Part shown: positions 33,429 to 41,068 of the stretch, piece by piece
Position numbering within the stretch: position 1 is the first letter of the stretch
How the letters are laid out: each line of letters opens with the position of its first letter
Notes under the pieces: generated by a model
What the model was told of the DNA's origin: nothing
Seen by the model: the letters and a program-made list of their open reading frames with translations, nothing else
Databases searched by the model: none
NCBI GenBank assembly: GCA_040902585.1
Contig: JBBDXA010000040.1
Span: 1-47,256, forward strand
From: JBBDXA01 sp040902585
Lineage (GTDB): Bacteria; Planctomycetota; Phycisphaerae; Phycisphaerales; Phycisphaeraceae
DNA: 47,256 nt
Direction of reading: 5' to 3'
Made by a program: the position numbers and the translations under genes

Positions 33429-33512
33429 ACCACGGATAACACGGATAGCACTGATATTAGAGAAAGATCTGGATTGGTTTTCTCGATCTGTGCCATCCGT
33501 GTTATCCGTGGT
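33429..33512. repeat. Long inverted repeat, CCACGGATAACACGGAT type
   Basis: Arms of 27 bases at 33429-33455 and 33486-33512 with two mismatches; each contains CCACGGATAACACGGAT and GCAC. The spacer is 30 bases. The left arm begins 8 bases after the BNR gene stop, and the right arm ends 24 bases before the PQQ gene start. A stable RNA hairpin is expected between the two genes. Confidence 0.85.
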
Positions 33513-33536
33513 CCAATGTTTGAACAGGAGTTCGAC

Positions 33537-34826
33537 GTGAGAAAACTCGCCTTTTTCAGTTCATGCCTCGTCGTCGCTTGCGCCTTCGCCTCCGCCAGCG
33601 CCGCCCCCGGCGACAACTGGCCTCAGTTCCGCGGGCCTTCCGGACAGGGCTACAGCAGCGAGAAAAACCTCCCCCTTCTGTGGGGCGGCCCCGACAACAA
33701 GAACGTCTTCTGGAAATCCCCGCTCAAAGGCGAAGGCCACGCCAGCCCGATCGTCTGGGGCGATCGCATCTTCGTCTGCACCGTGTTCTGGCATGATGAT
33801 GTGAAGGACCGCAAAGAGGTCATTCCCGATCACTACATCACCTGCTACAGCGCGAAGGATGGTTCACAGCTCTGGCAGAAACAGGTGAAGTCCGGCCCAT
33901 GGAAACGCAACGACTTTCGCTCCGGTCCCGGCGGCGGCTACGCGGGCCCCACACCCTGCACCGATGGCAAACATGTCTACGTGGTATTCGGTTCGAGCGT
34001 AATTGCCGCGCTCGACTACGAGGGCAACGAAGTCTGGCGCAAGGAGATCGTGCCTTACACCTTCGACGTCACCATCGGCACCAGCCCGCTGCTCTATAAA
34101 GACACGCTGCTCTTCGCCTGCCTGATGGCGAAGAAACAGGACTCGAAACTTATCGCCTATGACACCAGGACCGGCGAAGTGAAATGGCAGACGCCGCTGC
34201 CTGAGACAGGCTTCGGTCACAGCACGCCGCTGATGATTGAGGTCAGCGGTAAGCCGCAGCTTCTCGTCGCGGCCGGGGCGATGGGCGAGGGCGGTGCGGC
34301 CATGCAGTCACTCGATCCTTCCAACGGCAAACGCAGCTGGTGGTGCAAGGGTGGCGGCGAAGCATCGTCTCCCGTCTTCGCCGATGGCATCGTTTACTTC
34401 GACAGCGGTCGCGGTGGCAAGGGCACAGCCGTCAGTCCCGCCGGCGCGGGCGATGTCTCCGCTTCGCACATCAAGTGGACCACCGGCAACCTCGGCGAAG
34501 CGATCGGCTCACCCATCATCGTGGGCGATCACGTCTACCGGCTCGTGTCCGGCGGCGTCCTGCGCTGCTGGAGCACCAAGACCGGCGAAGAAGCGTACAG
34601 CACGCGCGTGAAAACCAGCAGCACGTGGATCAGTCCCATCGCCGATGCGAACGGGCGCATCTATTTCGCCAGCGCGGGGAAATCATTCGTCGTACAGGCG
34701 GGCGCTGAGTTCAAGCTGCTCGCGGAGAATGATCTGGGCGACTCGAACCACGCCTCGCCGGCGGTTGTGGATGGCAAGCTGATTCTCGTTGGCACGAAGC
34801 ACATCTGGTGCATCGGCGAAAAGTAG
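33537..34826 (+). CDS. Secreted PQQ-like beta-propeller protein
   Basis: 429 residues from GTG 33537, with AGGAG 6 bases upstream and a signal peptide (KLAFFSSCLVVACAFASA). The mature protein opens DNWPQFRGPSGQGYSS, the planctomycete PQQ-propeller start, and has blades such as YSAKDGSQLWQKQV, LDYEGNEVWRKEI, YDTRTGEVKWQT and LDPSNGKRSWW. It is a paralogue of the protein at 7595-8830. As there, no enzyme domain is visible. The open frame extends further upstream, but only through the inverted repeat. Confidence 0.87.
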   Translation: MRKLAFFSSCLVVACAFASASAAPGDNWPQFRGPSGQGYSSEKNLPLLWGGPDNKNVFWKSPLKGEGHASPIVWGDRIFVCTVFWHDDVKDRKEVIPDHYITCYSAKDGSQLWQKQVKSGPWKRNDFRSGPGGGYAGPTPCTDGKHVYVVFGSSVIAALDYEGNEVWRKEIVPYTFDVTIGTSPLLYKDTLLFACLMAKKQDSKLIAYDTRTGEVKWQTPLPETGFGHSTPLMIEVSGKPQLLVAAGAMGEGGAAMQSLDPSNGKRSWWCKGGGEASSPVFADGIVYFDSGRGGKGTAVSPAGAGDVSASHIKWTTGNLGEAIGSPIIVGDHVYRLVSGGVLRCWSTKTGEEAYSTRVKTSSTWISPIADANGRIYFASAGKSFVVQAGAEFKLLAENDLGDSNHASPAVVDGKLILVGTKHIWCIGEK

Positions 34827-34837
34827 GATTTCCGCGG

Positions 34838-34935
34838 TTAGCGGTCGGGCCGAGTCCGCGAGGCCCACCTTTTCCGCCGGCGTTTTCCCGCACCCGAAAG
34901 ACACGTGGGCCTCGCGAACTCGGCCGCACCGCTAA
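34838..34935. repeat. Inverted dimer of TTAGCGG hairpins
   Basis: Arm 34838-34867 starts TTAGCGGTCGGGCC and continues GAGTCCGCGAGGCCCAC. Arm 34905-34935 is the inverted copy with a few changes (GTGGGCCTCGCGAACTCGG, CCGCACCGCTAA). The spacer is 37 bases. Each arm is also a hairpin (GGGCC/GGCCC). It fills most of the gap between the PQQ gene and the pseudouridine synthase gene. Confidence 0.85.
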
Positions 34936-34944
34936 ACTCTGTGG

Positions 34945-35892
34945 ATGCCCGCATCCGCCCCACAACAATTCACCGTCGAAAAGAAAGACACCGGCACGCG
35001 CTTGCAGGCCTTCATCGCCAAGCGGCTCTGGTTGTCCCTCTCGCAGACGAACCGCCTGCTGGAGTCCGGCGCGGTGAGTGTCGATGGTCATATCGCCAAA
35101 CGCGAACACAAAGGCCACAAGATTTCAGCGGGGCAGGTGATCGAAATCACATCGTTCGATCGCCCCGGCGAAGAGCGCGCCGTTCCAAACGAAAAGCTTC
35201 ACATTGAAATCCTTGCTGAGGATGACGACGAAGGCTGGCTCGTCGTCAACAAGCCGGCCGGCAAGCCGGTGCATCCACTGGCAGCGAGTGAGACCGATAC
35301 CGTTCTCAACGCCCTGATCGCTCGCTATCCCGACATGCACGGCGTCGGCGAAGGCGCACTCCGCTCCGGCGTCATTCATCGCCTCGATGTCGAAACCACC
35401 GGCACGCTCCTTTTCGCCACCAAGCAGGCCGCGTGGGAACGCCTTCGCAAAGCCTTCAAGAAGCATCGCACGACCAAGCTCTACCGCGCGATCGTGCATG
35501 GCAAGCTTCGCGGCAAGGGCAGTGAAAAACTGCACCTCGTCATCGCTCAGCACAAGCCCGCGAAGGTGCGCGTCGTCGACGCATCCGATGCAGAAGGCCC
35601 CGGCGTCCGCCTGTGCGATCTCACCTGGCGCGCGGTGAAAACCTTCAAGCACGCCACGCTGGTGGAGATTGATCTGGGCACCGGTTTCCTGCATCAGATC
35701 CGCGCGACCTTCGCGCACCTGGGGCATCCGGTGGTGGGGGATCATCACTATGGTTCCCAGGATTCAGATAGTCTCAGGGCGGATCGGCCGATGTTGCATG
35801 CGTCGCGGCTGCAACTGGAAGGCATCGATGTCGCCGCGGCGATTCCCGCCGATTTCGCCGGGCTACTTGAAAGCCTTCGCGAAGGCCGGTGA
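34945..35892 (+). CDS. RluA-family pseudouridine synthase
   Basis: Isomerises uridine in rRNA or tRNA; cytoplasmic. 315 residues. An N-terminal S4 domain (GTRLQAFIAKRLWLSLSQTNRLLESGAVSVDG) is followed by the synthase domain with LVVNKPAGKPVHP, the catalytic-Asp motif GVIHRLDVETTGTLLFA, KLYRAIVHG, and a C-terminal GFLHQIRATFAHLGHPVVGD. The layout is that of RluD/RluC enzymes, but the exact target uridines cannot be read from sequence, so no symbol is given. No clear ribosome-binding site precedes it; the hairpin dimer ends 9 bases before the start. Confidence 0.93.
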   Translation: MPASAPQQFTVEKKDTGTRLQAFIAKRLWLSLSQTNRLLESGAVSVDGHIAKREHKGHKISAGQVIEITSFDRPGEERAVPNEKLHIEILAEDDDEGWLVVNKPAGKPVHPLAASETDTVLNALIARYPDMHGVGEGALRSGVIHRLDVETTGTLLFATKQAAWERLRKAFKKHRTTKLYRAIVHGKLRGKGSEKLHLVIAQHKPAKVRVVDASDAEGPGVRLCDLTWRAVKTFKHATLVEIDLGTGFLHQIRATFAHLGHPVVGDHHYGSQDSDSLRADRPMLHASRLQLEGIDVAAAIPADFAGLLESLREGR

Positions 35893-35943
35893 TCGCTGGC
35901 CGCGCGTTACCATGATTTCAACCGTCCACCTTGGGAGCCACCC

Positions 35944-37467
35944 ATGCTGCGCTACTCGCTCGCCGTGTTCCTTCTGCTCGCCGGTGCCGCCGTTGCCGCC
36001 GTGCCGGAATCAAAACCCCTACGCCCCAACATCATCCTCATCATGGTCGATGACATGGGCTTCTCCGACATCGGCTGCTACGGCGGCGAAGTCAAAACGC
36101 CCAACATCGACAAGCTCGCGCGCGAAGGCATGCGCTTCACCTCCTTCTACAACAACGCCAAGTGCACCACCACCCGCGCCAGCATTCTCACCGGCCTGTT
36201 CCCACGCTTCGGCAGCGGCGGCCACCTGCGCACCGACATGGTCACCCTCGGCGAAGCCATGAAGAAGGCCGGCTACCAGACCGCCCTCAGCGGCAAATGG
36301 CACCTGGGCTCCGGTGAAACCACGCATCCTTACAAGCGCGGCTTCGATACCTACTACGGCCTGCTCGATGGCTGCTGCAACTTCTTCGATCCATCCCAGC
36401 CCGACCCGCCCTACAAAGGCGGCAAGGTTCGCAAGTTTGGTTTCAACGACCAACTCATTAAGGAGTTCCCCAAGGATTACTACACGACCGATGCTTTCAC
36501 CGATCACTCCGTTGCCGCGATTCAGCATTTTCATCAGACCGGCGAACCCTTCCTTCTGCACCTGTGCTACACCGCGCCGCACTACCCGCTGCACGCGAAA
36601 CCGGCAGACATCGCCAAGTACAAAGGCAAGTTCACGATGGGCTGGGATCAGATGCGCAAGGACCGCTTCGACCGGCAGAAGAAAATGGGCATCGCCGATG
36701 ACACGTGGAAGCTCTCCGAGGAAGATTCGCGGGCCTACTCGTGGGAGAAGGCGAATCACGAATTCGAAGACCATCGCATGGCGGTGTACGCGGCGATGAT
36801 TGACAGCGTCGATCAGAATATCGCCCGCCTGCTGGAAGTGCTGACCAACACCGGCGAACTCGACAACACCGTGATCTTCTTTCTCTCCGACAACGGTGGA
36901 TGCAGTGAGGAGCCGGGCGGCCGCGATCCGGAGAAGCGCAACCCTGGGCCGAAGGATGATTACGTGGCGGTCGGCCCGGCCTGGGGCTGGGCACAGAACG
37001 CGCCGTTTCGCCGGTACAAATCCTGGGTGCATGAAGGCGGCACGTGTACGCCTTTGATCGCGTGGTGGCCCGGGCAGATCAAGGCGAACACGATCACGCG
37101 CGAAGTGGGCCACATCATCGATTTTCTCCCGACCTTTCTTGAACTGGCCGGCGTGGAGTACCCGGCTGAGCACAACGGGAAGAAGATCATTCCCGTCGAA
37201 GGCAGGAGCCTGCTGCCGATACTGTCCGGCGGCAAAGTCGAACGTCTCGACGGCCTCGGCTGGTTCTGGGCCGGCAACCGCGCCTTCCGCGAAGGAGACT
37301 GGAAAGTCGTGTGGGATAGCGGCCCTAAGAAATGGGAACTCTACAACCTCGCGGTCGATCGCTGTGAAACGGAAGACCTCACCGCGAAGGAACCCGGCAA
37401 GGCAGCGGACCTGACGAAGAAGTGGTTCGCGTGGGCGGAGAAGGTGGGGCTGAAGGTGAAGGAGTGA
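35944..37467 (+). CDS. Exported type I sulfatase (arylsulfatase-like)
   Basis: 507 residues with a signal peptide (to about residue 19, VAA). Metal ligands are in NIILIMVDDMGFSDIGCYGG (D36, D37). The formylglycine site reads K-C74-T-T-T-R78-ASILTG, where the usual motif is C-x-P/A-x-R. ALSGKWHLG holds the Lys and His of the active site, and FFLSDNGG carries the late Asp/Asn metal ligands. The C-terminal part ends in the small domain WELYNLAVDRCETEDL. A GGGAG lies 6 bases before the start. Substrate unknown; such enzymes typically remove sulfate from algal polysaccharides. Confidence 0.92.
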   Translation: MLRYSLAVFLLLAGAAVAAVPESKPLRPNIILIMVDDMGFSDIGCYGGEVKTPNIDKLAREGMRFTSFYNNAKCTTTRASILTGLFPRFGSGGHLRTDMVTLGEAMKKAGYQTALSGKWHLGSGETTHPYKRGFDTYYGLLDGCCNFFDPSQPDPPYKGGKVRKFGFNDQLIKEFPKDYYTTDAFTDHSVAAIQHFHQTGEPFLLHLCYTAPHYPLHAKPADIAKYKGKFTMGWDQMRKDRFDRQKKMGIADDTWKLSEEDSRAYSWEKANHEFEDHRMAVYAAMIDSVDQNIARLLEVLTNTGELDNTVIFFLSDNGGCSEEPGGRDPEKRNPGPKDDYVAVGPAWGWAQNAPFRRYKSWVHEGGTCTPLIAWWPGQIKANTITREVGHIIDFLPTFLELAGVEYPAEHNGKKIIPVEGRSLLPILSGGKVERLDGLGWFWAGNRAFREGDWKVVWDSGPKKWELYNLAVDRCETEDLTAKEPGKAADLTKKWFAWAEKVGLKVKE

Positions 37468-37503
37468 GCTATACTAAAAGGGTGGTAACTGAAAGGTATC
37501 CGC

Positions 37504-37746
37504 ATGTCAGATGAAGCCGCACGTTTATTGAACGAAGTGCTCGCACTGCCGGAAAAGGATCGCGCGTTCTTCGCAGGGAGGTTGCTGGAGAGCTTGCACG
37601 AAGGAGAGGATGAAGGAGTGGACGAGGCGTGGGATGCTGAGATTGCGCGGCGCGTGGAGGAAGTGAAATCGGGGAAGGTCAAAGGCATCCCGCGGGCCGA
37701 AGCTCGCCGCATCATCTCGGGGGAGGTCAAACGTCGTGGCGATTGA
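37504..37746 (+). CDS. Antitoxin, addiction-module component (TIGR02574-like)
   Basis: 80 residues of helical, acidic sequence: SDEAARLLNEVLALPEKDRAFFAGRLLESL, then DEAWDAEIARRVEEVKSGKVKGI. This matches the short antitoxin family found in front of ParE/RelE toxins. AAAGG lies 7 bases before the ATG, and a TATACT at 37470-37475 may be its -10, though no good -35 is seen. The last 11 bases overlap the toxin gene. It should neutralise the downstream toxin and may repress the shared promoter. Confidence 0.88.
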   Translation: MSDEAARLLNEVLALPEKDRAFFAGRLLESLHEGEDEGVDEAWDAEIARRVEEVKSGKVKGIPRAEARRIISGEVKRRGD

Positions 37747-38029
37747 ATTCCATCCGGAGGCAGTGGCCGAGGCAGCGGAGGCAAGAGCGTGGTACGAGAG
37801 TGAGGACTGGCAAGTTGCGGTTGACTTTCAGGATGAGTTGGACCGCGCGTTTGACCAGATTGAAGATGCTCCCCATCGCTGGTCGCCCCACAAGTACGGG
37901 ACAAGGCGATTTCTTCTGCGCCGGTTTCCATTTTCAGTGATCTACCTTCCCGATCCCGGCATTCCGTTTGTCGTAGCCGTGATGCATCATCGAAGGCGTC
38001 CCGGATACTGGCGAGACCGGTTATCCTGA
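37736..38029 (+). CDS. ParE/RelE-family toxin
   Basis: 97 residues with a GTG start that overlaps the antitoxin gene by 11 bases; GGGAGG lies upstream. The sequence IEFHPEAVAEAAEARAWYESE opens the fold, QIEDAPHRWSPHKYGTRRFLLRRFPFSVIY is the central strand region, and VAVMHHRRRPGYWRDR is the typical ParE/RelE end. Whether it targets gyrase (ParE-like) or ribosome-bound mRNA (RelE-like) cannot be decided from sequence. The GTG start and overlap suggest lower toxin synthesis, coupled to the antitoxin. Confidence 0.88.
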   Translation: MAIEFHPEAVAEAAEARAWYESEDWQVAVDFQDELDRAFDQIEDAPHRWSPHKYGTRRFLLRRFPFSVIYLPDPGIPFVVAVMHHRRRPGYWRDRLS

Positions 38030-38159
38030 CATCCCGCGTGAATTGTTGACTCCCATCCGTAGCCGCTTGCCGCAAATCCTTGCAGCCACCCACGCGTAAC
38101 CCGCTACCATGCCCGTTGCAATGGCACTCTGTGTCACTGCTTTGAAGTGAGGATTCTTA

Positions 38160-41051
38160 ATGCATCGATATCGCGTTCCTTTCGTTCTGATCGCCTTCAT
38201 TACCGCTTGCGTCTTCGCGCACGCTCCCTTGCTCGCCGCTGATCCAGGCAAACACATCGACCGCCCCGCGTCACAACATCCGGTTGTTGCAGGCGAAGCG
38301 CATCTCAAACAAGGCAGCATCGAACACGGCCAGCTCCTCCTCGCCGAGCTCAACTGCGTCGCCTGTCATACCGCTGACGATGAAACCCTCGCCCGTCTCT
38401 CCTCCAAACAAGCTCCGCTGCTGGGCGATCTTTCTTCGCGCGTCACCCCGCAGTGGCTTCGCGAATACCTCACCGATCCTCACGCAACCAAGCCCGGCTC
38501 CACGATGCCGAACCTGTTTCACGCTTCCGAAGCCGGCTCGCGCGACAGTGCCGTGGACTACCTCATGCACTTCCTTCTCTCCCAGGGCAAGCCGCTGGAG
38601 AAGAGCAAAACGCCCGGTGATCTGAGCCTCATCCAGCGCGGGCGTGATCTCTATCACAGCGTCGGCTGCGTCGCCTGTCACTCGCCGCAGGAGGCCGCGG
38701 CTGTCTTCAACCCGCAAGCCGTCGCCGAGCCTGATCCCTTCGGTGTCGGGGGTGTCGAGGATGAAAAGAAGGCCGCGGCGAACGTGAAGCATCCTTCTGT
38801 TCCGCTCGGCAAGCTTGGCAACAAGACCACGGTCGAAGCCCTCGCCGCGTTCCTGATGGATCCCTTGAAGACGCGCCCTTCCGCGCGCATGCCTTCGATT
38901 GACCTTTCTCCCGAAGAAGCGAAAGCGATTGCTGCGTATCTCCTGCGCGAGCAGCTCACCGGCGGCGAGGAGTCGCAGGTTGCCGGCCTTCGCTTCGAGT
39001 ATTACGAAGGCGGCGTCACCGGCGATGAACCGGCGTGGGACAAACTCACGCTCAAGGCCGGCGGTTCGACCAGTGATATCTCCGTGAAACATCGCCAGCG
39101 CGGCGACGGCTTTGCCCTTCGTTTCAGCGGCACGCTGCGCATCGAGAAGGCCGGCAAGTACACCTTCTTCACCACCAGCGATGACGGCTCCTGGCTCTAC
39201 ATCGATGGCAAGAAACTCGTCGACAACGGCGGCGTGAAGCCCGCGAATCAGAAGAGCGGTAACATCGAACTTACCGCAGGTAATCACGCCATCATGGTCG
39301 GCTACACCGAAGTCGCCGGTCAGGAAGAACTCAGCGTGGCGTGGCAGGGCCCGGACATCAAGAAGGGGCCGATCCCCGCGGATGTGCTTTCGCACAGTGG
39401 CAAATCGATGCAGCCTCTGGCAGGAGAAGATTTCAAGATCGATCAACAAAAGGCTGCGTTCGGCTCGCGCATGTTCTCGCTGCTGCGCTGCGCCTCGTGC
39501 CATCAACTCGAAGCGGGCAAGCGGCTGCCGGTGATGAGCCGATCCAAGCCGCTCGACGCGATCAGTGTGGAGTCGGCTGAAGGTTGCCTCAGTGACAACA
39601 TCCGTAAGGGCTATCCGAAATACAACCTGAGTGAGCAGCAGAACAACGCCATTCGCGCCGCCCTCGCCGCCCGTGAACAGCTTGCCAGGAAAGTCGATGA
39701 TGACAAAGCGAAGATCACGCGCACACTCACCGCGCTGAACTGTTACGCCTGTCACGAGCGTGACGCCATCGGCGGTCCCGAGGCCGGCCGCGCTGCTTAC
39801 TTCCGCATCAATGGTCAGGCTGAACTCGGCGATGAAGGTCGGCTGCCGCCCAAGCTGACGTCCGTCGGCGGCAAGCTGCGTCCTGAAACGATCACCGATC
39901 TTCTCACCACGAACAACAGCCGCGTCCGCCCCTACATGGCCACGCGCATGCCCCTGTTCGGCAAGGCGAATGCGGGGCATCTCGTCGCGCTCTTGGACAA
40001 GGTCGATTCGCTCAAGCACAACGTGATCGAGCCGCAGCTTTCCGGCCCTATCGCCGATGTCGGCCGCAAGCTCACCGGCGTGAAAGGCTTCGGCTGCATC
40101 AACTGCCACGACCTGGCCGGCCTGCCTTCGCTGGGTGTGCCCGCGGTGGACCTGGCCAACGTCTATTCACGTGTGAAGTACGAGTGGTTCATGCGCTTTC
40201 TCGATAACCCGATCGCCTACAACAAGAACACCCGCATGCCCACGTTCTGGCCTGAAGGGAAAAGCCCGTTCAAGGATGTTTATGGCGGCGATGTGAACAA
40301 GCAGCAGTCGGCGATCTGGAATTATTTGTCCCTCGGCCGATCGATGCCCCGACCCGAAGGGATGGACCCGAAGGATGCGTTCGAGCTCGCGCCGATCAGC
40401 GAGCCCGTGGTCTTCCGCACCTTCATGAACGACATGAGCCCGCGGGCCATCGCGGTGGGCTATCCGGAGAATGTGCATGTGGCGTTCGATGCGAACGTGG
40501 TGCGCATGGGCAAGGCATGGCGCGGCAAGTTCTTCGATGCGAAGGGCACGTGGGAAGGCCGGGCGGGTGGCTTCGCCGGGCCGGCAGGCGTGGACACGAT
40601 CGATCTTCCAGCCGGCCCCGCCTTCGCGACGCCCAGCGATGCCAAAGACAGTTGGCCCAAGGCGGCGAAGACCGATCGCAACCTCGGCGGCCGATTTAAG
40701 GGTTACAAGCTCGATGAAAAGCAGCAGCCGATCTTCATGTATGAGCTCGAAGGCATCCGCATCGAAGAACAGGCGGCCCCGCAGTTGAGCAAGGGCGGCA
40801 CAGGCATCGTCCGCCGGTTCTCGCTCAGCGGTGACAAGAGCACCACGCTCCTGTTCCGCGCCGCTGCCGGCAGCGACATCGTCGAAAAGGGCGCGGGCGT
40901 GTATGTCGTCGATAGCAAACTCACGCTCACACTCGCGCTGCCCACCGGCATGAAGGCGTCGATCCGCAAGAACGATGGCAAGAGTATGGACCTGCTGATT
41001 GAAGTCTCCGTGGCTGGTGAAGTGAAATTTGAAGTGGGGATGGATTGGTGA
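38160..41051 (+). CDS. Exported PA14-domain protein with five haem-c sites
   Basis: 963 residues, signal peptide to about residue 27. Five CxxCH motifs are visible: CVACH 66-70, CVACH 170-174, CASCH about 443, CYACH about 528 and CINCH about 645. A PA14 domain lies between the second and third (FEYYEGGVTGDEPAWDK, then LRFSGTLRIEKAGKYTFFTTSDDGSWLYIDG), pointing to carbohydrate binding. A beta-rich C-terminal region follows. GAGGAT precedes the ATG. The dehydrogenase-like gene starts 17 bases after the stop, so the two are surely co-transcribed. The protein could take electrons from that partner in the periplasm. Confidence 0.88.
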   Translation: MHRYRVPFVLIAFITACVFAHAPLLAADPGKHIDRPASQHPVVAGEAHLKQGSIEHGQLLLAELNCVACHTADDETLARLSSKQAPLLGDLSSRVTPQWLREYLTDPHATKPGSTMPNLFHASEAGSRDSAVDYLMHFLLSQGKPLEKSKTPGDLSLIQRGRDLYHSVGCVACHSPQEAAAVFNPQAVAEPDPFGVGGVEDEKKAAANVKHPSVPLGKLGNKTTVEALAAFLMDPLKTRPSARMPSIDLSPEEAKAIAAYLLREQLTGGEESQVAGLRFEYYEGGVTGDEPAWDKLTLKAGGSTSDISVKHRQRGDGFALRFSGTLRIEKAGKYTFFTTSDDGSWLYIDGKKLVDNGGVKPANQKSGNIELTAGNHAIMVGYTEVAGQEELSVAWQGPDIKKGPIPADVLSHSGKSMQPLAGEDFKIDQQKAAFGSRMFSLLRCASCHQLEAGKRLPVMSRSKPLDAISVESAEGCLSDNIRKGYPKYNLSEQQNNAIRAALAAREQLARKVDDDKAKITRTLTALNCYACHERDAIGGPEAGRAAYFRINGQAELGDEGRLPPKLTSVGGKLRPETITDLLTTNNSRVRPYMATRMPLFGKANAGHLVALLDKVDSLKHNVIEPQLSGPIADVGRKLTGVKGFGCINCHDLAGLPSLGVPAVDLANVYSRVKYEWFMRFLDNPIAYNKNTRMPTFWPEGKSPFKDVYGGDVNKQQSAIWNYLSLGRSMPRPEGMDPKDAFELAPISEPVVFRTFMNDMSPRAIAVGYPENVHVAFDANVVRMGKAWRGKFFDAKGTWEGRAGGFAGPAGVDTIDLPAGPAFATPSDAKDSWPKAAKTDRNLGGRFKGYKLDEKQQPIFMYELEGIRIEEQAAPQLSKGGTGIVRRFSLSGDKSTTLLFRAAAGSDIVEKGAGVYVVDSKLTLTLALPTGMKASIRKNDGKSMDLLIEVSVAGEVKFEVGMDW

Positions 41052-41068
41052 TTCACAAGGGAAATGAA

